DNA of 64,000 nt from Pipra filicauda (GCF_003945595.2 NW_024104365.1:6295049-6359048), one strand, 5' to 3'. Positions 1-12,690 are shown, counted from the stretch's first letter. The notes: a model not told the origin generated them from the letters alone. A program made the numbers and translations.

Positions 1-562
1 CTATGGTATAAAGTTAGCAGACGTGGTGATGGCCCCTGAAGAGATGTCTGCTTAATTTTGTCATGGGGACCAGGCTTGAAAGCCCTTGGACAAGAGAAGT
101 TGGAATTAATAGGCTGGTTTTCTTATCCATCTTTCTTCTCTATGCAAGATGGACTTTTGCTATTTGAATCCCATCTTCTGCTCTCAGTATTGCTTAGCTT
201 CTTTCTGGTTTTGTCAGTCATCCTCCTTTGCATGCAGCAGGAAGTTGTCACTGTAAGTAGGCTCTTGTCCCTTATCTGCTGCATTTTCTACCAATTTTTT
301 GTTACTTGGATCTATACTTGTACCCATCTTTCTTTGTTCCCAGAGTGGTCACCTTGCTAACACATTTAAGTAACATAGTTTTAAATTGTGCCTTGCAATA
401 AAATAATATAGTGCTCTTTCCAGACATGTAGTTTATGGACATAATATGAACTATAAGTTCAAGGCAAAGTAATAATACTATATACATCTTGATGAAACTA
501 GCTTTGGTTTATAGATATCACAGACCTCTGCTTTGGCTGAAGTGATTTCAATCACATCTGGG
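1..562. other. Unassigned AT-rich sequence
   Basis: No repeat family, RNA gene or convincing exon is visible. The open frames here are short and have no recognisable domain. The boundary with the CR1 element that follows is clear because CR1-like sequence starts abruptly near 563. Confidence 0.5.
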
Positions 563-1496
563 AATTATAGAATGGCTTGGGTTGGAAAGGACTTTAAAGA
601 TCATCTAGTTCTAACTCCCCTGACGTGGACAGGGACATCTTCCACTAGACCAAGATGCTCAAAGCCACATCTAGCCCACCCTTGAGATTTCCAGGGATAG
701 GGCTCCCATGATTTCTCTGGGCAACCTGCTCTAGTGTTTCATCACTCTCATTGTAAATAATTCTCTGGACAACATGTTCCAGTGTTTCACCATTGCTATA
801 GTAAAGAACTTCCTAATATCTAATCTAAACATACACACTCCCAGTTTAAAGCCATTGCCTCTTGTACTATTACCTCATCAAAAGTCCCTCTTCAGCTCAC
901 CTGTAGTCCCCTTCAGGTACTGGAAGACTTTTCTCAAAGCCATGTCTTTCCCAGTCTCAACTCTCTCAGCCTGTCTTCACAGCAGAATTGCTTCAGCCTT
1001 CTGTCAACTTCATGGGCCTTCTCTGGACTCACTCCAGTAATCCATATTCATCTTATATTGTGGGCCCCAGGGCTGGACTTAGTGGGAGAGTCTTACAAGA
1101 ACAGAGCAGAGGAGGAAAATCGCCTCCTTTGATCTGCTGTCCACTCTGCTTTTAATGCAGCCCAAGACACAATTGGGTCTCTGGACTGCAATTTCACATT
1201 GATGGCTCATGTTTGGCTTCTCATCAACCAAGTCTTTTTCCTCTCTCTCTCTATTTTCTGTACTTGTGCTTGGCATTGCCCTGACCCAGGTGCAGCATGT
1301 TGCACTTGGTCTTGTTGAACTTCACAAGGTTCATACAGGCCCATCTCTCGGGCCTGTCAAGGTCCCTCTGGATGGCATCCCTTCCCTCAAGTGTGTCAAC
1401 TTCATTACACAGCTTCATGTCATCAGCAAACCTGCTGAAAGTACACTCTATTCCACTGTCCATGTAACTGGCAGAAATGTTAATCAAAGATGTTAA
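563..1496 (-). mobile_element. CR1 LINE, 5'-truncated 3' part with RT remnant
   Basis: Read on the minus strand this is the last ~930 bp of a chicken-repeat-1 (CR1) non-LTR retrotransposon. The 3' end lies at the left, where the plus strand shows the antisense of the CR1 3' tail (TAGAATGGCTTGGGTTGGAA). Translation of the minus strand near 1251-1487 gives the reverse transcriptase motif FADDMKLC followed by a diverged form of the CR1 thumb region (DLDRPERWA, KFNKTKCNMLHLG). The catalytic ADD is still visible but the frame is broken upstream and downstream, so the copy is dead. It is 5'-truncated, as almost all CR1 copies are. A 48-bp internal duplication is listed separately. Confidence 0.93.
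713..808. repeat. 48-bp tandem duplication inside CR1
   Basis: Two adjacent copies of the CR1 3' UTR segment starting TTCTCTGG (713-760 and 761-808) replace the single copy normal for CR1. They differ at roughly a quarter of positions, so the duplication is either old or was copied from a different CR1. Confidence 0.7.
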
Positions 1497-2717
1497 ACAA
1501 AGGTGTTAATGGAAGATATCTTAAATATACATGAGTTCCCTCAGTTTTGTAAATAGCCTTCTGGGCAGAGTACAGAGAACCTAGGTGTTCACTTTAATGA
1601 GAAAGTCTTCTGTGAGCTCAGATATATTATTAAACACTCAATGAGAATTTGTTCGGTGGCTGGACATTGTTCACTGAAGCTTCATGAAACTGATTTTCTT
1701 ATGTTATGCTATTCACAAAACTAATTTCTTGATTTTCTATCATTTTGGTTGCTGGGGTTTTTGTTTGGTTACTTTTTTCCCTTTCTCACCTACAACTGCA
1801 AATGAACACAGGATTTCATTATGATTTCTACAGTGATATTTTGTTCTCTTTTCAGAAAACTCGAATTTCATTTAAAGTTCAACATCAATTTTCATTACTC
1901 AACAGTGTGACTCTTGACATAGCTTTTTTATTTCTGAATGCTGCTATAGATTTTTCAAGTATCATCAAAATGTTTTAATCTGTGTGTTTTATTGCTTCTC
2001 TTTGCTCCTTTTTGCACCTAATTACTGAAATATGAGTTCTATACATGAGTTCTCGTGCATTTTGCAAAAAAACTTTTTTATTATTAATAAATAATTTTTA
2101 ATTTCTTCATATTCACTTTTTTCTGTCTGTGAGCAATGCTTAACTTATTACAGAACCTCATCTCCTGAATATTTGTCTTTATCTGTACTGTTTAGAAGGA
2201 CTTTTTAAAATCCAGTATTCTAAAAGAAAAACCATGCCTGTGGAGGCATGATATTTGACAAAAAGAGAACTATCCTTTGGTTTTCCAGATTAAAAAAAGG
2301 AAGAACATGATTTGAGAAGGACAATCACCAACAGGGAACAACAAATAACAATCTACCAAAGAAGCTAAGGGTTACCAGACAGAAAGCAATTCACCTGTGG
2401 GTGCTGAAAGGATAGTGGTGTAATTGCAAGACCAAAAAGTTTAATATAAGTCTTACAAAAATTCCTGGTGATTGAGAGAGTATCTGATAACTGCAATAAA
2501 ATGATCCAGCATCCATCTCTGGTTTATCTAGGTAGTTAAAGTCCAGTCAATCTCACCTTTTTACTGAAAAAGATCATGGGAGTTAGTATGAAATGTGAAG
2601 ATATTTAGAAAGAGTAGCACTGCAATCACATTTAATCAGCATGCATGCCTGCTATGATTTAATGTCCAGCTTCATTAACAATATGTAATGTACCTTTATT
2701 AATGCTACTGACACTAT
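1497..2717. other. Unassigned AT-rich sequence
   Basis: About 1.2 kb with no recognisable repeat or gene. It contains short A/T runs near 2067-2105 but nothing that identifies a mobile element. Ends at the TCCCC target duplication of the LTR that follows. Confidence 0.5.
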
Positions 2718-2722
2718 TCCCC

Positions 2723-3327
2723 TGTTACGACCCGCCCCAGGAAAAGAGGGGGGAGGGGGTAACCCAGGTTTTATCAATAATTCCTTTGGGGTGGATTAAA
2801 GCGAAACGACACTAAATAATCAGTGTATGAAAACATATATTGATAAGATTTATTTTAACAATTTTGAATCAACAGGTAAGTTAACATTTTTGGGTGCTGT
2901 CATAACCTTTCTGGGGAGGAGAAAAATGCATAGGAGAGAGAAAGACAAGGTAAGAGTAAGGGAGAGCAAGAAAAAAAAGAAGATGAGATAATCACCGCCC
3001 ACTGGATCCAGCGATGTCTTGATCCGCAGGTGGTGGGGGGAGAAGGAAAAGCAAAAAACCCAGCCAAACCCCCAAAGTCACCAATCAAAATCCATATCCT
3101 TTGCACCTCCCCCAGGGCGGGGAGTTGTTTTCATAGGTTGGTGTCCCCCTTTTTGGCGCAGAGTTCATGTGGAGGGCGTGGTAAACTCAGCTCTTCCCAC
3201 CTTTTCGGGGCTTGGCATCTTCTGCACTGGAGGAGGGGGGGGATGGGCCCAGTTGCCCATCAGAAAGTCAAAAGCCTGCAGAAGTCTCTTAGAATGCATA
3301 AATCATTAACTGTTTTAGGCTCTGACA
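2723..3327 (-). mobile_element. Solo ERV LTR (family 1), 605 bp, intact TSD
   Basis: The element starts TGTTACGACC and ends GCTCTGACA, the TG...CA termini of a retroviral LTR, and is flanked by a perfect 5-bp duplication TCCCC (2718-2722 and 3328-3332). A minus-strand AATAAA (plus TTTATT at 2849-2854) lies ~126 bp from the left end, which fits an LTR read right to left (U3-R-U5 on the minus strand). No internal viral sequence adjoins it, so it is a solo LTR left by recombination. Start, the phrase GAAACGACACT near 2800 and the GGATCCAGC block near 3003 recur in the copies at 12178 and, less clearly, 51722. The 5-bp duplication is typical of avian ERVL-like and some other ERV classes; the family name cannot be fixed without a library. 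Confidence 0.85.
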
Positions 3328-3479
3328 TCCCCTCAGCATTCAGTTTTTGATGCACAGAGGGTGTTGGCTGGATTGTTAGCTGCACTGAGAATTGTCTGGA
3401 CCCTTAATCTAAAAGGCAATTAATCAGTAGCTTGAAAATCATTATCAAACTAAGTGCCTTGTCACTGGGGCTGATATTG

Positions 3480-4262
3480 TATATTAAGTTTATCAACTGC
3501 GTGGATGATAAGACCGAATTTGCCTTCAACGCTTTCATCTATGATATCAGTTCAGGAGCAGTGTCAGGTATGTAAAATGCACTTTGGTTCAAAGGGATCT
3601 GAAACAGCTTGAGGACCAGAGCTAAAATCCAGAAAATGTCTGATTTTGAAGAGGGAGAAAATAAATCTCCAGATTAGGCTTGTACTTGAGGACAGACTGA
3701 GAACTGATTACCTAAGTCCTGCTGAAAAAGACCAGCAGATCACTGTGGGTGCCAAATTCTACACCAATCACCACCATGCTTTCATGGTTAATAGAGCAGA
3801 AGACAGACCTACCTTCATTAAGAGGAGTGTGGCCAACAGATATAAGGAAATTATAGTCCTCCTCTATGCAGAAAGGTCTCACACAAAATATTTTGCCCAG
3901 TTTTGTGTACCACGCACATCTAAAGAAGGATACTAAAATCAGGAGAGGGTTCAATAGAAGTTACTGAAGTCAAATGACCCTAAAGGAGGTTTATAACAAG
4001 CTGGACTAGTTTAACCTGATGAAGAAGAGAACAACAGATCTCCAAACAATTGCAAGGATGTTATTAAAATAATAGAACAGAAGTGTTCTAGATAGAATAG
4101 GTGATAGAGAAGGTACTGTGGTCACAAGTTTTATCTTGGAATGTTCCATCTGGACATTAATGGAGAAAAAATGTTCATGAGGATAGTAATCAGCACTGGA
4201 AGGGAGTATCCAGAAAGCTGTGCAATCCCAGTCCTTGGAAGTTTTGAAGACAAAAGCCTTTA
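3480..4262 (+). mobile_element. Old, degraded CR1 LINE fragment
   Basis: The plus strand follows the 3' half of CR1 step by step despite heavy decay. There is a block like the CR1 RT/thumb region (near 3538, ATCAGTTCAGGAGC), then the well-preserved AAGAGGAGTGTGGCCAACAG (3820-3839), CAGTTTTGTGTACCACG (from about 3899), a poor match to the 'rr.tk' region and finally CACTGGAAGGGAGTATCCAGA (near 4194) and CAGTCCTTGGAAG. No open frame survives; the 96-codon frame at 3646-3936 is a chance opening through this remnant. Divergence is much greater than in the CR1 at 16203 or 55640, so this is an older insertion. Confidence 0.75.
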
Positions 4263-4712
4263 CAATAATAACTTTTAAATTAGTGAAAATTTATTTTCAC
4301 TCCACTTTTATAAAATTGATTTAATGCTGGCTTAAAATGGGCAGTTTTGCTTCATCTTAGAAACTTTTGTAAAACCAAGGAAATGTCTCTTACTGAGTTC
4401 CAAGTGTATGTGATGCATATCACCCTGCACAGTTAACATGAAAGGAAAAGAATAGTACTATTTATAGGCTGATATTGTTCATCCAACATAAAGAAACTCC
4501 TGTTACAAAAAGAAAAATCCCAGATGGAATTATTTCTCAAGCAGCACATTCTCTTTGAGATTTTAAAAATTTTAAAAATAAGGTCTCTACATTTAGAAAT
4601 TTTATTATATATTCAAAATACAATATTTGATAATCCAGACACCTATTTTATTGAAAACGTCAAATTTTTAAACCAAACTAGCCCTGATATTGTTCAATTT
4701 AGTCATGGTCAT

Positions 4713-4770
4713 CTTCTACAAACTCTACAAAACTCTTCTACAAACTCTTCTACAAACTCTACAAACAAGA
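4713..4770. repeat. Short minisatellite (ACAAACTCT units)
   Basis: Five units of the form TCTACAAACTCT / TCTACAAAACTCT follow each other with small length changes, giving a 12-15 bp period. They end in ACAAACAAG. No gene or element context. Confidence 0.7.
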
Positions 4771-7700
4771 CTCAAAATGACCTTCTTAAGGCTGACAAGT
4801 GAGTTTATGAATACATATGCCACTACCACTTCAAAGACTAGAGCTGGGAACAAGCACAAAGTTTTTTTGCTAAAAGATTTTCTGACTACCTTTTCAGACT
4901 CTTCAGTTCAGTAATAAATATGCCCTTTAGCAAACTTAAAGCACTAACTGTTGTAGATGAAGGCATCACTCCTTCATTATATTAAGTAAAAATTCACCTG
5001 CTTGCTGCTGCCTGTTTTGTTTCAAGGTTTCTCTTGATAACTGAGATTACATATGGATAAGTATTTTTTATTCCCTCCTTTTTATTTTCTGTTGTCAAAG
5101 ACACATCCAATGCACAGTACTTATCACATGAAAATAACAGAATAAAGAAATTGGAAATACTATGTAAAGATATTTGTCTTGGCAACAAGGTAGAAAGTGT
5201 CTTTAAATAGAAAATTAGTCTGTTGGTATTGGCCCAATATAACAATGAATCTGTATAGAACTGCCATCAGTTTTTTCATGTTTCATTCAGTCCAAGACCA
5301 ATAAAGGGATATATATTTTGCTGTGAAAATCAGAATAATAAATAAGACCAGAATTAGGGTGCCTATTTTTACTTTATCCTTGTAGTGTACATAAGCTGCA
5401 ATACTGGTACTTCGGGTTGGTTTTTTGTAGGTTTTGGGGGTTTCTAATTATTTGAAATTTCCAGAAATACTGGTTGATGTACATGATCTATAAATTCTCA
5501 TGGAGTATGGGGGTTGTAGCTTAGCAATTTAAATTCACATACCATAGTCCTACTGTCCTCAGGAGGCCTGGACTGCTTTACCTTGTTTCTATAACAAGAA
5601 TATACTGACATGTTTTCATTATTAGATGAAAGGAGTAGAGCATTACACAAAGCAAGTTGCAACTGAAATATCAAAATTGGCTAGAGTATACACATTTATT
5701 CTAATCAATTATAATTCTATTTTTCAGAAATAAAAAAGAAAAAAAAAGGAGACAGACTACCTGAAATTAATACAGTTTCTAAAATGCGGCTTAAAGTGTG
5801 TTCATTTGTACACAACTGACTGGAGGTTCTATGATTAGAACACCTCTTTGGAAAATGTCTATTCAATACTTAGATCATTTTTCAAAAACAATATTTAACT
5901 CACAATTACTGTATATTGAAAGAAATTATATGTTTAAATTGTTATTTTATGCCAAAATATGTAGGATTCATATCTAAGAACTTCCACTTAAAAAAAAACA
6001 AACTTAAAAGAGAAAGAAAGAAAAAATAAATCCAGACTTACTAAATTATTAGTTTATTTTTTATTTCTTAAGGCTGTTGAAAAAGTCCTTTTTGACTGAT
6101 TGAATCTGTGAATTTCTTTATTTCGGGTAATGTGATACAAAATCAACTGGGGGCAGATAATTCGGTTAATGCTCATTACTATTGTCATAGACTGTGACAC
6201 ATCACATGAAGTCTTTATTAGTAAGCAGCAAGCACCAAATTTGTGAGATCAGCTAGTGTCAATAGAAGTTAATCAGCTTCAATATATTTACAAGCTAAAC
6301 TTTCTCTGCCTTTGGAACATGATCTCAAATCACTTATGTGGGATCATATGGAGGAAAGTAAGACCACTTTATGGCTTTCTTGATTCCCTTGGTTATAATG
6401 ATATAGAGATTAAAATGAGATTATTATATTGATCCCCAGAAAAAAATACTCGCATAACCCATAGAAAAGATTTTTTCACTTCTTCTAGAGATAAAATGGT
6501 GAAACCTTGTACGAGGTGGGAAAACAAAACTGAAAAAACACCACAGCATTGCAGTTGTCTACTTTTGTTGTTTCATGGCTATCAAAGTAATTCCATAGTG
6601 GGTAGCCTTATAAAAAATATAAAATTGATGTAATTTTCTTTACATCAGAATGGTATTGTTATTATTATAGATTACATTTTTTCATCACACTAAGAGAATG
6701 CACCTATCTAGAGGAGACAGTTCAAAATATGCTTTATATTATGTACATGTTTTAGTCAAGGCTTAGTCCTGTGGCCTAAACAGAAGGATGAGTTCAGTAG
6801 AAAGAGGCAAGAAACAGCTCTAGAACTGAGAAAATATTATCAGTTTCTTTACTTGAACTAAGTAATGAGCTAGGAGTGCATAAGCAATTTTTATTTCATT
6901 GACTGGTTAAAAAAAAAAAAAGAAAGAAAAAACTTTCTGAAAATTTATGTCACATCAATTTTCAGATATTTTTAATAGATCTAATCAATCTTTTCTAATC
7001 GAGTACCATTAGCAACACTTCAATACACAGATTTTTGTCTGTAGTACTCCCACATACAGCAACAATGGTTTCTCCCACTTACAACTAAAATGCTTTCTTA
7101 TACTCCTGAGCAGGAGGAGGAAGAGAAAGAGTAGTGCAGCAATAGGATAACACACTTACGGTAAGTTCTTTGATAGTCCCCACCTCTATGTAGAGATAAG
7201 GCAGTTGCTAATAAATGTAATTTGTGTGTGGAAGGCAGAACACAATTCATATACACTAATTAACTATGCAATGGATTTCTGGGTGCAACTTACCAAGTTT
7301 CAAAACCAAATATTAAGTACACATCAATAAATAAATTATGGTTTCAATTTTGATTAAAAAATTATATTTTTATTGTGCATATGAATAACTATCCTGAACA
7401 ACCTTGAAAGATTTGTAAACCATAAACAAGATGGAATGAACCTCAAGAAGGAGAGAAATGTTTCCTCTAGGGAAAAAACTGGGTGCATTTCAAAAAGGTC
7501 CTGATTATACAAAAAGGGACAGACCATAAATTAAAGATCCCCAGGGGCAGCTTCAACTTGCAGCCAAAATCAAGTTTTGCTGCTTTACTTTTGTGGCTAG
7601 TTTCTAATTGCACACCTCAATGAAAATCATTTATAACTAGAAAGGTCCCATAACAACATGGCAAAGGTACAGGGGCTACAACAGAATATTAGAGAAACTT

Positions 7701-9539
7701 ACCCTGTGGGTGATCACTAGTTACTGAGGAAGATAATAACTGCTCAGCTACTCTGAAATAATTTAGTCATAAAAGAATGTTCATTAAAATAATGTTAAAG
7801 AGTGTTTTCAATGTGGTGTGCAGGGACTCAGCTGTGTGATTCCTTTTAATATTAATGGGAATTGCATGGCTAAACCCACACACACTGTGATGAAAATCTG
7901 CACTTATGGTTTTAACAGAAATCCATAAAAGGAAACAAATTCAGGTAAAAGCTTCATTCTGTTGTGCCCTGTTATTTCTAATAATACAGTATGTAAGATT
8001 AGTGCATAACAATTGTAATAAACATGCTGCTGCACCTAAGCTCTTAATGAAAGAAGTTCAGGAAAGAAGGAAAGGCTTGCTTCTGTACCAAAGCACTGAC
8101 AAAGTAGAGAGGACAAATGCTGATGGTAATATATAATTCTGCAATCTGAATTGTTCATGTAATAGACTGCAGCAGAAATGTTTTGGTAACCTATAAAATC
8201 TTTAATGCATGTTTCAAAGGAGAAGAAGCTGCTCAGACAGAAATTAGAAACACCATCCCCTAATGAAAATTTACACGTAGCTCTTGGAGGACATATGTCT
8301 CAAAAAACATGGGACCCATGAAAAGGCCAGTTTGCTTCTATTCTTCTCAGTTATGCTACCCTAGACTGGCATAAAGACTAATATTTGGGCTGATGTGAAA
8401 CAGACTTCTCATCACAAAGCTAGAAAACAATTTGGTTAACGAAAAAAAATTGCTTTACAGTGACAACAAAGGGTAATATCTGAACTTCATCCAGACCAAT
8501 TATGCACAGATTGGCAAACAGCGAGATGATAAAAAATAGGTTTTGTTAAGACAAATTTTTAATCCATTTTTTCTGGTAGCTGCTACTTTCATCCTCATAG
8601 TGAATATCAGAGATATTTGTTCTCCACTTTTATTACATCTTGTATCTTTGTGTTTTGTTTCGTGAGCAGAAGTCTTGGGGGTTTTCGGGTGAATGTAAGA
8701 CTGTGTGGAAAATTAAAAGTTTCATTAAATTCCAATTATTTATAACAAGAACACCCTGAGACAGTATTTGGGTCCAGTTTTGTGAAATGAAGAATACCTT
8801 CAGATGGAGTCATTGAAATTTTAAAACATGAAAATGATAAAGAAAAGATTTTCAATTATAATCACACTTGTAAGAGCCCCTCTTACCAGGAGGCAGTAAT
8901 GTGAAGAGGAAGCTTAGTATATAAAGCTTTTATTATACCTTTTATTTTTGAAAGAATGTTGTGAGAGCTTAACATTACTTTTAAATAATCGACACAATAA
9001 GTGTTCCATTTTAATTGGCACTTCTGTGATTTAACACTATACCATGTTGGGAACACCCCATTAGGCCATTTCTAAGTGAGTAGCAGGGTACTATACATCT
9101 GATAATACTTGAAGACTTCTATTGAAAGCTCCTATTAAGAAGAGACACCTACTAAAAAGTTCATGTCCTCATTTGTTCTAACTACTGAATTGTTCTGAAT
9201 TGTATCCTTATCTCCTAAGCAGGAATATAACCCTTGCAAACCTAGCGGTCCCTGTTGATTTCACACTGCCATGTTTTCCTGTTCTGCAACTGCATAAACA
9301 ATATGATTTCAGTTTCTAGACCAGGAAGCTTAATCCAACTGAAAGTAATTGTCTTGATCATCTCAGCTTGTTACTTCCTCTCTAATCAGAACAGTGTTCT
9401 CAGTCCTCACCAGTACCATAATGCTTGGGATAAGTAAGAAGCCTATCAAACCTTGGGTTGAGCTCATGGGCGGAGTTCCCTTGTCCTGAGGTTTGAAAAT
9501 GTATTAGGCTGCTGCCACTGACCCTACCATGACTCTCAT

Positions 9540-9582
9540 ATTGAAAGAATTTCAATTGAAAAGAATTGAAAGAATTTCAATT
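9540..9582. repeat. 25-bp tandem duplication with internal dyad
   Basis: The block ATTGAAAGAATTTCAATT occurs at 9540-9557 and again at 9565-9582, period 25. Each copy is itself a hairpin (ATTGAAA / TTTCAAT around GAA). Confidence 0.75.
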
Positions 9583-10426
9583 CAAAAAGCTGTTCAGTCA
9601 GACCCTGAGGCAGCAACAACCAAGCATTGCCTCTAGACATTGGTTCAAACCCCTACCCCACTTATTTTCTTAGTGCTCTATTTGCTATCCAGCATTCAAG
9701 TGTTAAAGACTGATGATACTCAGTAGCATCCGAATAACTCCACTTCAGAGAGCTGCATTCTTCAAAATCTTTCTAATCTGCATCAAATAGCACTGTTTTA
9801 GGATTTTGTGATTCTAATTTTAGGAAAGTAATCTTGACACATTGTGATACATGTAAACTTACCTTAGTATTTGATCTGGCCCAAATTATTTCTTTTCAAC
9901 TCCTACATTGCATATTGCATGTTTTGCATTTGCAGCTGTTACTTTATGTACCATCTGTCTTTATGGACACCTAGGTACACAGATGTGCTGTTGCTGTGCA
10001 AATGTTAGAGATCAGTTTAACCTTTCTTACTCCTAAAAAATGTCACAATAACAATAATGCCTTGAAACATGTCCACATCTAATATTTGCTTTAATTTGTT
10101 TCAAGTGGGATTATGTAGGCTTTTCTTGCTCTAAAAGCTGTTTTTTTAGTGAAAAAAAACTACTTATGATGGTAATGCTATCATCTGGGGCATTTCAAGG
10201 TTATTTTCTATATACTTATATTCAGTTTAGCGCCAGTAGGCTATTCTGTCAAGAGTTTTAATAAAAAAATAAACATCATGAATGGACTCTTGCCAAAAGA
10301 AGTTAATACAATAGTGACTTAGAATTGATGCAGACTACTGTAGTGCTTTCCAAACTTATTTCTCATCTGTGTGTATAGACTTATGTATACATATATGCAA
10401 TAGCTAGAAAGATGAAATTTAAGGCA

Positions 10427-10522
10427 TCATCATGGCTAGGTTTTGCGAACGAAGATTTGGGAAGGGCTCTACCCACATTTGTTGCAAGCGCATTGGTGGC
10501 TAAAAAGGCCAATGCGAGATAG
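10427..10522 (-). mobile_element. RTE-type LINE 3' tail, 5'-truncated insertion with TSD
   Basis: A 96-bp block unlike its AT-rich surroundings is flanked by a perfect 11-bp duplication AATTTAAGGCA (10416-10426 and 10523-10533), the hallmark of target-primed reverse transcription. Read on the minus strand it ends ...CCCAAATCTTCGTTCGCAAAA..CCATGATGA. From general knowledge, that TTCGTTCGC end followed by a (TGA)n microsatellite is characteristic of RTE-clade non-LTR retrotransposons. The upstream part (GCGAACGAAGATTTGGGAAG on the plus strand) resembles the 3' UTR found with widespread RTE elements. Only the last ~100 bp were copied, so no coding sequence is present. The assignment to RTE is from memory of the motif, not from a search. 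Confidence 0.68.
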
Positions 10523-10533
10523 AATTTAAGGCA

Positions 10534-11995
10534 GATCTATCATAAATAACTGGTCAAGAGTTATGTCAGAGAAATAAGAAAAAAACCCTCTTATCTGTAT
10601 GTGCAAAAAAAAAAAAAATTACTAATGATGTACTCATGATACCAATTTATGGATACTATACACAATTTCTTTGTCATAATTGGTTTTCAAACTCAAGTTG
10701 CATCAAAGAAAAGCAAGTTTGAAATTCCTAAAGCAAAAGGTATGAATTAGAATTTATTTAAAACTATTGTAAATAACTAAAGAATATTTAGATTTCTGGA
10801 AAGTTTGACTTTCTATTGTGTAAGTGAACAAGACTGAGATGGACACGTAATAGAAATCATAATATAATTCTATATATAAATATAAAGAAATTTCCTTGTT
10901 AGAACAAATGAATAATTTTTCACACAGAGTATTTTATTCAGATTTATGACATTGTAAAGATGTTTTCAGGTATTTATAACTCTATAGTTAGGAGCTTCAA
11001 AAAAGTATTTGTGTAGAAAAAGGAAAATACATTTGTGTACAAGTATACCAGATGAACTTTTCCATACACCTCTACTTATATCCAAATAATATGTTTGTAG
11101 CTTACATATACCCTTTTAGGCATTCAATAGTAACAAAAGTATGATCCTTCACCCACTTATAAAAATGGCTGTATTGTTTAATGTCACAGTATTTCAGAGA
11201 CAGAAGTATAGAGGGCTGCTGGAAAACAAGAAATTCCTCAAATATCATGCCAAAGGAATATCAGGTTTTCATCTTCCCTGTTAGTAAGCTAAAACTATAT
11301 CACACTGGAGAAAAAAACCCTATACCTTAAACCACAGTATATAATTCTGATATTATTCACTGTCAATTTATCTGAATTTGAAGAGTTAAGAGAAAACCAT
11401 AAGGATATTTTTCATCTAAACTTGAACTCAAACACCAGATCTGACTTTTAATTTAAAGCTACAATATGGCTCACAGCTATGTGTTATTTTTCCAAGCTCC
11501 ATTCAGTTAAAACCTGAGGGAAAAACAAACAAACAAACAAACAAAACAACTTGATTGAGGAAATAAGTAAGAGAAAAAAACAAAATGTAGAAAGAAAAAA
11601 AAGGCTGCAGGGAATGTTCCAATGTTCGAACAAAAATGCTTCAATGGTGCATTTTTTCATTTTTAGGTAGGACCGAAGAATGGCAACAATATTTGCCAAT
11701 GACCTCAAGAGTTGCTGTCATGGACAGTGCATAACTGGAAGACAATTTTATATTTATATTTCTTAGGCAAATTTATGCATTGATGTTGGAAAATATTGTA
11801 CTTAGTAGAGCTGTTGTAAAAGATCCCTACAGCATACTGCAGAATGCACAGATGAATTATTAAGTGCTACAATTTACTAAAAGCTATCTTAAGCTTATTT
11901 TGTGTTATTCATTGCTAGTTTTTTGTATCTAAGGTGTAGAAAATTGTACTTATCACATAATTTATAATTGTGGGATCTTTTTATATTTCTCCTGA

Positions 11996-12033
<38 letters not shown>

Positions 12034-12177
12034 TCCTGAATATTATTATTATTATTTCATGCCATTTAAAATAATGGGAGATCCTTCATCTGCAAAATAA
12101 TTCAATTCGAGATAGAAGAAATATAACAGTAAAACCAGATTACTTTTTAATTTTGCCACCATAATTGTCCCCATGAA
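10534..12177. other. Unassigned AT-rich sequence
   Basis: No gene or mobile element recognised. Contains a (CAAA)n run at 11525-11549 and the (ATT)n microsatellite at 11999-12057. Confidence 0.5.
11999..12057. repeat. (ATT)n microsatellite
   Basis: About eleven uninterrupted ATT units, then a CTCCTGAA interruption, then five or more further units. The interruption repeats the TCTCCTGA found just upstream of the array, so it may be a slippage or duplication product. Confidence 0.95.
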
Positions 12178-12690
12178 TGTTACAACCCTCCCCTCATGGC
12201 AGGGTAACAATGTTCTTGTTAAAACAGATCCCTTGGGATGGCTTAGAGTGAAACAACACTGAATGACAGGGGTTTATATATGTATACATATGCCATATAC
12301 ATACATAGAAAATTTATTTTAAAATAGTTTTTTTGCAACAGAAAAGGCATATGTGGCCATTTTGGTTATTATCTATAGAAATATAACAATATAAAAGTAC
12401 AAAGATATCGCTTAAAAAAATACATGAGGAAAAGTAAGAAAGATAAAGAAAGGATAAAAGAAGATACTGTTTACTCTCTACTAAAGAGTAGATACTGGAG
12501 AGGAAAGATATTACCACCCATAGATCCAGCTATGAGACTTGATTATTCTAATTTAGATGTCCATTGGTCGAAGTGATGGCTGCAGTCTTGATACATCAGG
12601 GGTGGGGGCAGTCCACAAAACACAAAGTTCGGTGGGTTAATATACATTCTGGTTCAGGTAGGAATGCCAATAATGTCTCATGGCAACTTT
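12178..12690 (-). mobile_element. Degraded ERV LTR (family 1)
   Basis: The left end TGTTACAACCC and the following GGGTAACA, CCCTTGGGATGG and GAAACAACACTGAAT match the LTR at 2723 in order. A minus-strand AATAAA (plus TTTATT, 12313-12318) sits ~135 bp from the left end, as in the other copy. A purine-rich stretch (12425-12465) and ACCACCCATAGATCCAGC (near 12512) continue the match. The right end is lost in decay and is set approximately; no target duplication could be found. Confidence 0.65.

Larger units (their letters stand above)
4263..10414. other. Long unassigned AT-rich stretch
   Basis: About 6 kb without a recognisable mobile element, RNA gene or coding exon. It carries scattered A-rich runs (for example 5737-5750, 6908-6932), one minisatellite-like cluster at 4713-4770 and a small tandem repeat at 9540-9582, listed separately. 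The rest reads as ordinary vertebrate intergenic or intronic DNA. Confidence 0.5.

Noticed and set aside
3646..3936. 96-codon plus-strand frame
   Set aside because: The DNA is a decayed CR1 3' region; the frame is not the CR1 RT frame.
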